Shown here piece after piece: positions 6,190 through 8,314 of a DNA stretch of 8,314 bases (within the stretch, counting starts at the first letter, position 1; each line of letters starts with the position of its first letter). Below the pieces are notes generated by a model, which had not been told where the DNA came from, did not search any database, and was given only the letters and a program-made list of their open reading frames with translations. The translations under genes and the position numbers were made by a program. Source of the DNA: Akkermansia muciniphila (lineage in GTDB: Bacteria > Verrucomicrobiota > Verrucomicrobiia > Limisphaerales > SXTU01); contig CAMBZO010000098.1 in assembly GCA_945872195.1 (NCBI GenBank), positions 1-8,314 on the forward strand, read 5' to 3'.

Positions 6190-6336
6190 TTCCCCTCCGG
6201 ATTTGGGGACTTCAGCAGGAGCAGGATTGCGCGCAGGGGCAAAAGCCAGCGGGTTCATAAACATTATTGCGCCCGCATCGCCGGGAACACTGCCCGCTCG
6301 CTTGCGGCGCGCGAATGCCTCCGATATGCTCCGAGC

Positions 6337-7740
6337 ATGAAGACGTGGTTGATTCTCTTTACGGTCTTGTTCACCGGGTTGGCCCTGCCGGACAATGCGT
6401 GCGGTGCCGGTCCCGCGCCGGAGGCAAAGAAGGTTTACGTCCTCCCCATCCGCGACGACATCATGCCGCCGCTCGTCTACGTCGTGCGACGCGGCGTGAA
6501 GGAGGCGATGGAGGCCAAGGCCGACGTGCTCGTCCTCGACATGGAAACCAATGGCGGGCGCGTGGACGTGACCGAGGAAATCATCGGCATCATCGCCAAG
6601 TTCCCCGGCCAGACTGTGACCTTCGTGAACAAGAAGGCGTTCAGCGCCGGTGCGTTCATCTCCTTCGCCACGCAGAAGATTTACATGGCCCCGCAGAGCG
6701 TCATCGGCGCGGCGGCACCCATCATGGCTTCGCCCACGGGCGGCGCGCAGGAGATTGGCGGCACGATGGAGGCCAAGGCGTCCTCCGCCATCAGCGCGCT
6801 GGTGCGGGCCAACGCGGAGAAGAACGGCCACAACCCCGCCGTCGCCGACGCGATGGTGAAGAAGACCACGGAACTCAAACTCGACGACAAGGTCATCAAC
6901 GAGAAGGGCCAAATCCTGACGCTTACCGACCAAGAGGCTGCCCGCACCTACGGCAAGCCCGCCAAGCCGCTCCTCTCCGCCGGCACGGTGGAGAACATCG
7001 AGGCGCTCCTCAAGCAACTCGGCTTGGAGGCCGTGCAGGTGAAACGCATCGAGCCGAGCGGCATGGAGAAGCTCGCCTCGTGGGTCAACACCATCGCGCC
7101 GGTATTACTCATCATCGGCATTGCGGGAATCTACATCGAGTTCAAGACGCCGGGCTTCGGCCTGCCGGGCATCATCGGCATCTGCGCCTTCGCGATCTAC
7201 TTCTTCGGCGGCTACGTCGCGGGCCTGACCGGGCTGGAGTGGGTGGCGGTGTTCATTGTGGGCATCGCGCTCGTGGTGCTGGAGCTGTTTTTCTTTCCGG
7301 GAACGCTCGTGCTGGGCCTGTCCGGCTTCGGCCTCATCGTCGTGTCGCTGGTCATGGCGATGGTGGACATCTACCCGGGCGCGCCCAGCCTGCCGACCTT
7401 CCCGCAGTTGCAGTTGCCGCTGAACGACCTCGTGCTGGCTGCGGTCGGCGCGGTCGTGGTCATCTTGATTCTCAGCCGCGTGCTGCCCAAGACCAGCATC
7501 TACCCCACGCTGGTCTCGCAAGGCGCGAGCGGCGTGTTGACCGAGGCGGCCTTGACCGCCGCGCATCAAAAGCATCTCGGCATGGTCGGCGTCGCTCTCT
7601 CCACGCTGCGCCCCGGCGGCAAGGCGCAGTTCGGCAACGAACTTCTGGACGTCGTCACCGAGGGCGACCTCATCGAGAAGGGCAGCCAAGTCCGCGTCAT
7701 CGGCAGCAGCGGACACGAGGCCGTGGTCGAGGTGGTCTGA
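6337..7740 (+). CDS. Long-form NfeD family membrane-bound serine protease (ClpP-class)
   Basis: The 467-residue protein has the full NfeD-1b architecture. There is a signal sequence (1-23), then a periplasmic ClpP-class protease domain (about 32-235) with VLDMETNGGRVD, nucleophile Ser103 in FSAGAFISFA and candidate general base Lys147 in MEAKASSA, the Ser-Lys dyad of the archaeal 1510-type proteases. Four to five membrane helices lie between about 250 and 384 (for example VLLIIGIAGIYIEF and LVLAAVGAVVVILIL). A C-terminal NfeD OB-fold spans about 412-467 (GMVGVALSTLRPGGKAQFGN, VIGSSGHEAVVEVV). It probably cleaves membrane-protein or stomatin C-terminal peptides as part of membrane quality control. 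The usual partner, an SPFH/stomatin (flotillin-like) gene, is absent downstream, where a repeat and an unrelated amidohydrolase follow. ATG at 6337 gives the signal peptide; there is no Shine-Dalgarno. Confidence 0.93.
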   Translation: MKTWLILFTVLFTGLALPDNACGAGPAPEAKKVYVLPIRDDIMPPLVYVVRRGVKEAMEAKADVLVLDMETNGGRVDVTEEIIGIIAKFPGQTVTFVNKKAFSAGAFISFATQKIYMAPQSVIGAAAPIMASPTGGAQEIGGTMEAKASSAISALVRANAEKNGHNPAVADAMVKKTTELKLDDKVINEKGQILTLTDQEAARTYGKPAKPLLSAGTVENIEALLKQLGLEAVQVKRIEPSGMEKLASWVNTIAPVLLIIGIAGIYIEFKTPGFGLPGIIGICAFAIYFFGGYVAGLTGLEWVAVFIVGIALVVLELFFFPGTLVLGLSGFGLIVVSLVMAMVDIYPGAPSLPTFPQLQLPLNDLVLAAVGAVVVILILSRVLPKTSIYPTLVSQGASGVLTEAALTAAHQKHLGMVGVALSTLRPGGKAQFGNELLDVVTEGDLIEKGSQVRVIGSSGHEAVVEVV

Positions 7741-7741
7741 C

Positions 7742-7845
7742 GGAGCGCGGCCTTCAGGCCGCTTCAACTCCCGAATCCCCAAGGCGGTTGGAATCTCGAG
7801 CGCTTCAGCCTCTCGCTGCGTGAAGCGGCCTGAAGGCCGCGCTCC
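7742..7845. repeat. Intergenic element with 25-bp perfect terminal inverted repeats (REP/MITE-like)
   Basis: The left arm (7742-7766, starting GGAGCGCGGCC) and right arm (7821-7845, ending GGCCGCGCTCC) are exact reverse complements over 25 bases, separated by 54 nt. Each arm is itself a small hairpin, GCGGCC and GGCCGC around four bases (TTCA or TGAA). CGCTTCA at 7801-7807 repeats the inner part of the left arm and can also pair with the right arm. The element begins two bases after the nfeD stop. It may act as a terminator or mRNA-stabilising structure, or be a non-autonomous mobile repeat. No T-run follows the right arm. There is no coding capacity. Confidence 0.9.
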
Positions 7846-7907
7846 TCTGCCCCGCCGCTTGCGCTCGCGCCGTCGCCTTCCTACGCTCCACCGCAATTCA
7901 TCCACTC

Positions 7908-8314
7908 ATGAAACTTCTACCCGCGCTCTTCTCCCTGCTCCTCGCCGTGTCTTCCGTCGCCCACGCCGCTGACGCCCAACCCGCCGTCCGCGCCCGCGTG
8001 GACGCCGAGCTCCCGCGCCTCCTCGCGCTCTATCAGCATCTCCACGCCAATCCGGAAATCTCCTTCCAAGAAGTGAAGACCGCCGCGCGCGTCGCCGACG
8101 AGTTGAAGCAAGCCGGCTTCGACGTGACCACGCAGGTCGGCGGCCACGGCGTCGTCGGCGTGCTCAAGAACGGCCCCGGCCCCACCGTGCTCGTCCGCAC
8201 CGACCTCGACGGCCTGCCCGTGTTGGAGGAAACCGGCCTGCCCTACGCCAGCAAGGCGCGCACGAAAGACGACCAGGGCAACGACGTGCCCACCATGCAC
8301 GCCTGCGCTCACGA
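7908..8314 (+). CDS. Secreted M20D-family amidohydrolase, N-terminal part (truncated by window edge)
   Basis: I translated this from ATG at 7908; the frame stays open for 135 codons to the right edge. Residues 1-20 form a signal peptide (ending VAHA-AD). Then come the M20D signatures YQHLHANPEISFQE (42-55), the strand TVLVRTDLDGLPVLEETGLPYAS (about 93-115, with the conserved Asp-x-Asp-x-Leu-Pro pattern) and MHACAHD (130-136), containing metal-binding Cys133 and His135. Families with this signature hydrolyse N-acyl amino acids, including hippurate and indole-acetyl amino acids, or are related carboxypeptidases, using two metal ions. The usual motif is MHACGHD; Ala replaces Gly134 here. With a signal peptide it would scavenge acylated amino acids or peptides outside the cytoplasm. 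The dimerisation domain and remaining ligands lie beyond the window. No Shine-Dalgarno is seen. Confidence 0.94.
   Translation, partial: MKLLPALFSLLLAVSSVAHAADAQPAVRARVDAELPRLLALYQHLHANPEISFQEVKTAARVADELKQAGFDVTTQVGGHGVVGVLKNGPGPTVLVRTDLDGLPVLEETGLPYASKARTKDDQGNDVPTMHACAH

Noticed and set aside
6267..7823. 518-codon open frame on the plus strand, longer than the overlapping nfeD frame
   Set aside because: Its product is Arg/His/Gly-rich with no domain, while the other frame encodes a complete NfeD protease. It is a GC-driven shadow frame.
7105..7905. 266-codon minus-strand frame across the nfeD 3' half and the inverted repeat
   Set aside because: Its composition is typical of antisense shadows (Arg/Asp/Glu/His/Gln-rich), and it spans a structured non-coding repeat.
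1..8314. CRISPR array, insertion sequence, prophage, toxin-antitoxin or defence operon
   Set aside because: No regularly spaced repeats, transposase, integrase, phage genes or small paired genes are visible.

Overview
The window is GC-rich bacterial DNA with compact, mostly single-gene transcription units on both strands. Two core housekeeping genes (eno, recA) and a tRNA-Ala sit among secreted or periplasmic enzymes: an SGNH/GDSL hydrolase, an iduronate-2-sulfatase-like sulfatase and an M20D amidohydrolase. A sulfatase next to a GDSL hydrolase, high GC, few Shine-Dalgarno sequences and secreted Lys-rich proteins suggest the Planctomycetota-Verrucomicrobiota group, more likely Verrucomicrobiota. 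This placement is inference from gene style, not from a tree.

Layout, left to right. Bases 1-476 (minus) are the N-terminal part of a secreted SGNH hydrolase that runs off the left edge. Bases 581-967 (minus) encode a small soluble Rieske ferredoxin. A palindrome-rich spacer (968-1115) separates it from tRNA-Ala(GGC) at 1116-1191 (minus), which has its own promoter. The sulfatase (1291-2772, minus) is divergent from eno (2942-4234, plus), with a promoter candidate for eno between them. A strong hairpin terminator follows eno. Next comes a short secreted, Lys-rich protein with a DUF5666-like beta domain (4468-4884, plus) and a second strong terminator. recA (5005-6069, minus) converges on that terminator and has a good sigma70-type promoter at 6115-6142. 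A divergent 267-bp spacer leads to a long NfeD/ClpP-class membrane protease (6337-7740, plus). A 25-bp perfect inverted repeat (7742-7845) lies in the gap before the 5' part of an M20D amidohydrolase (7908 to the right edge, plus).

Functionally the window is a mosaic, not one pathway. Enolase serves glycolysis/gluconeogenesis, RecA serves recombination and the SOS response, and tRNA-Ala serves translation. The NfeD protease probably works in membrane quality control. The sulfatase, SGNH hydrolase and amidohydrolase fit a polysaccharide- or detritus-degrading, scavenging lifestyle. I see no CRISPR array, transposase, prophage genes or defence operon, and nothing that convincingly forms a new multi-gene system. 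The items most worth a second look are non-coding: the 25-bp inverted repeat, and the hairpin-forming leader between tRNA-Ala and the Rieske gene. The Met/Ala/Thr substitutions in RecA loop L1 are also worth checking.
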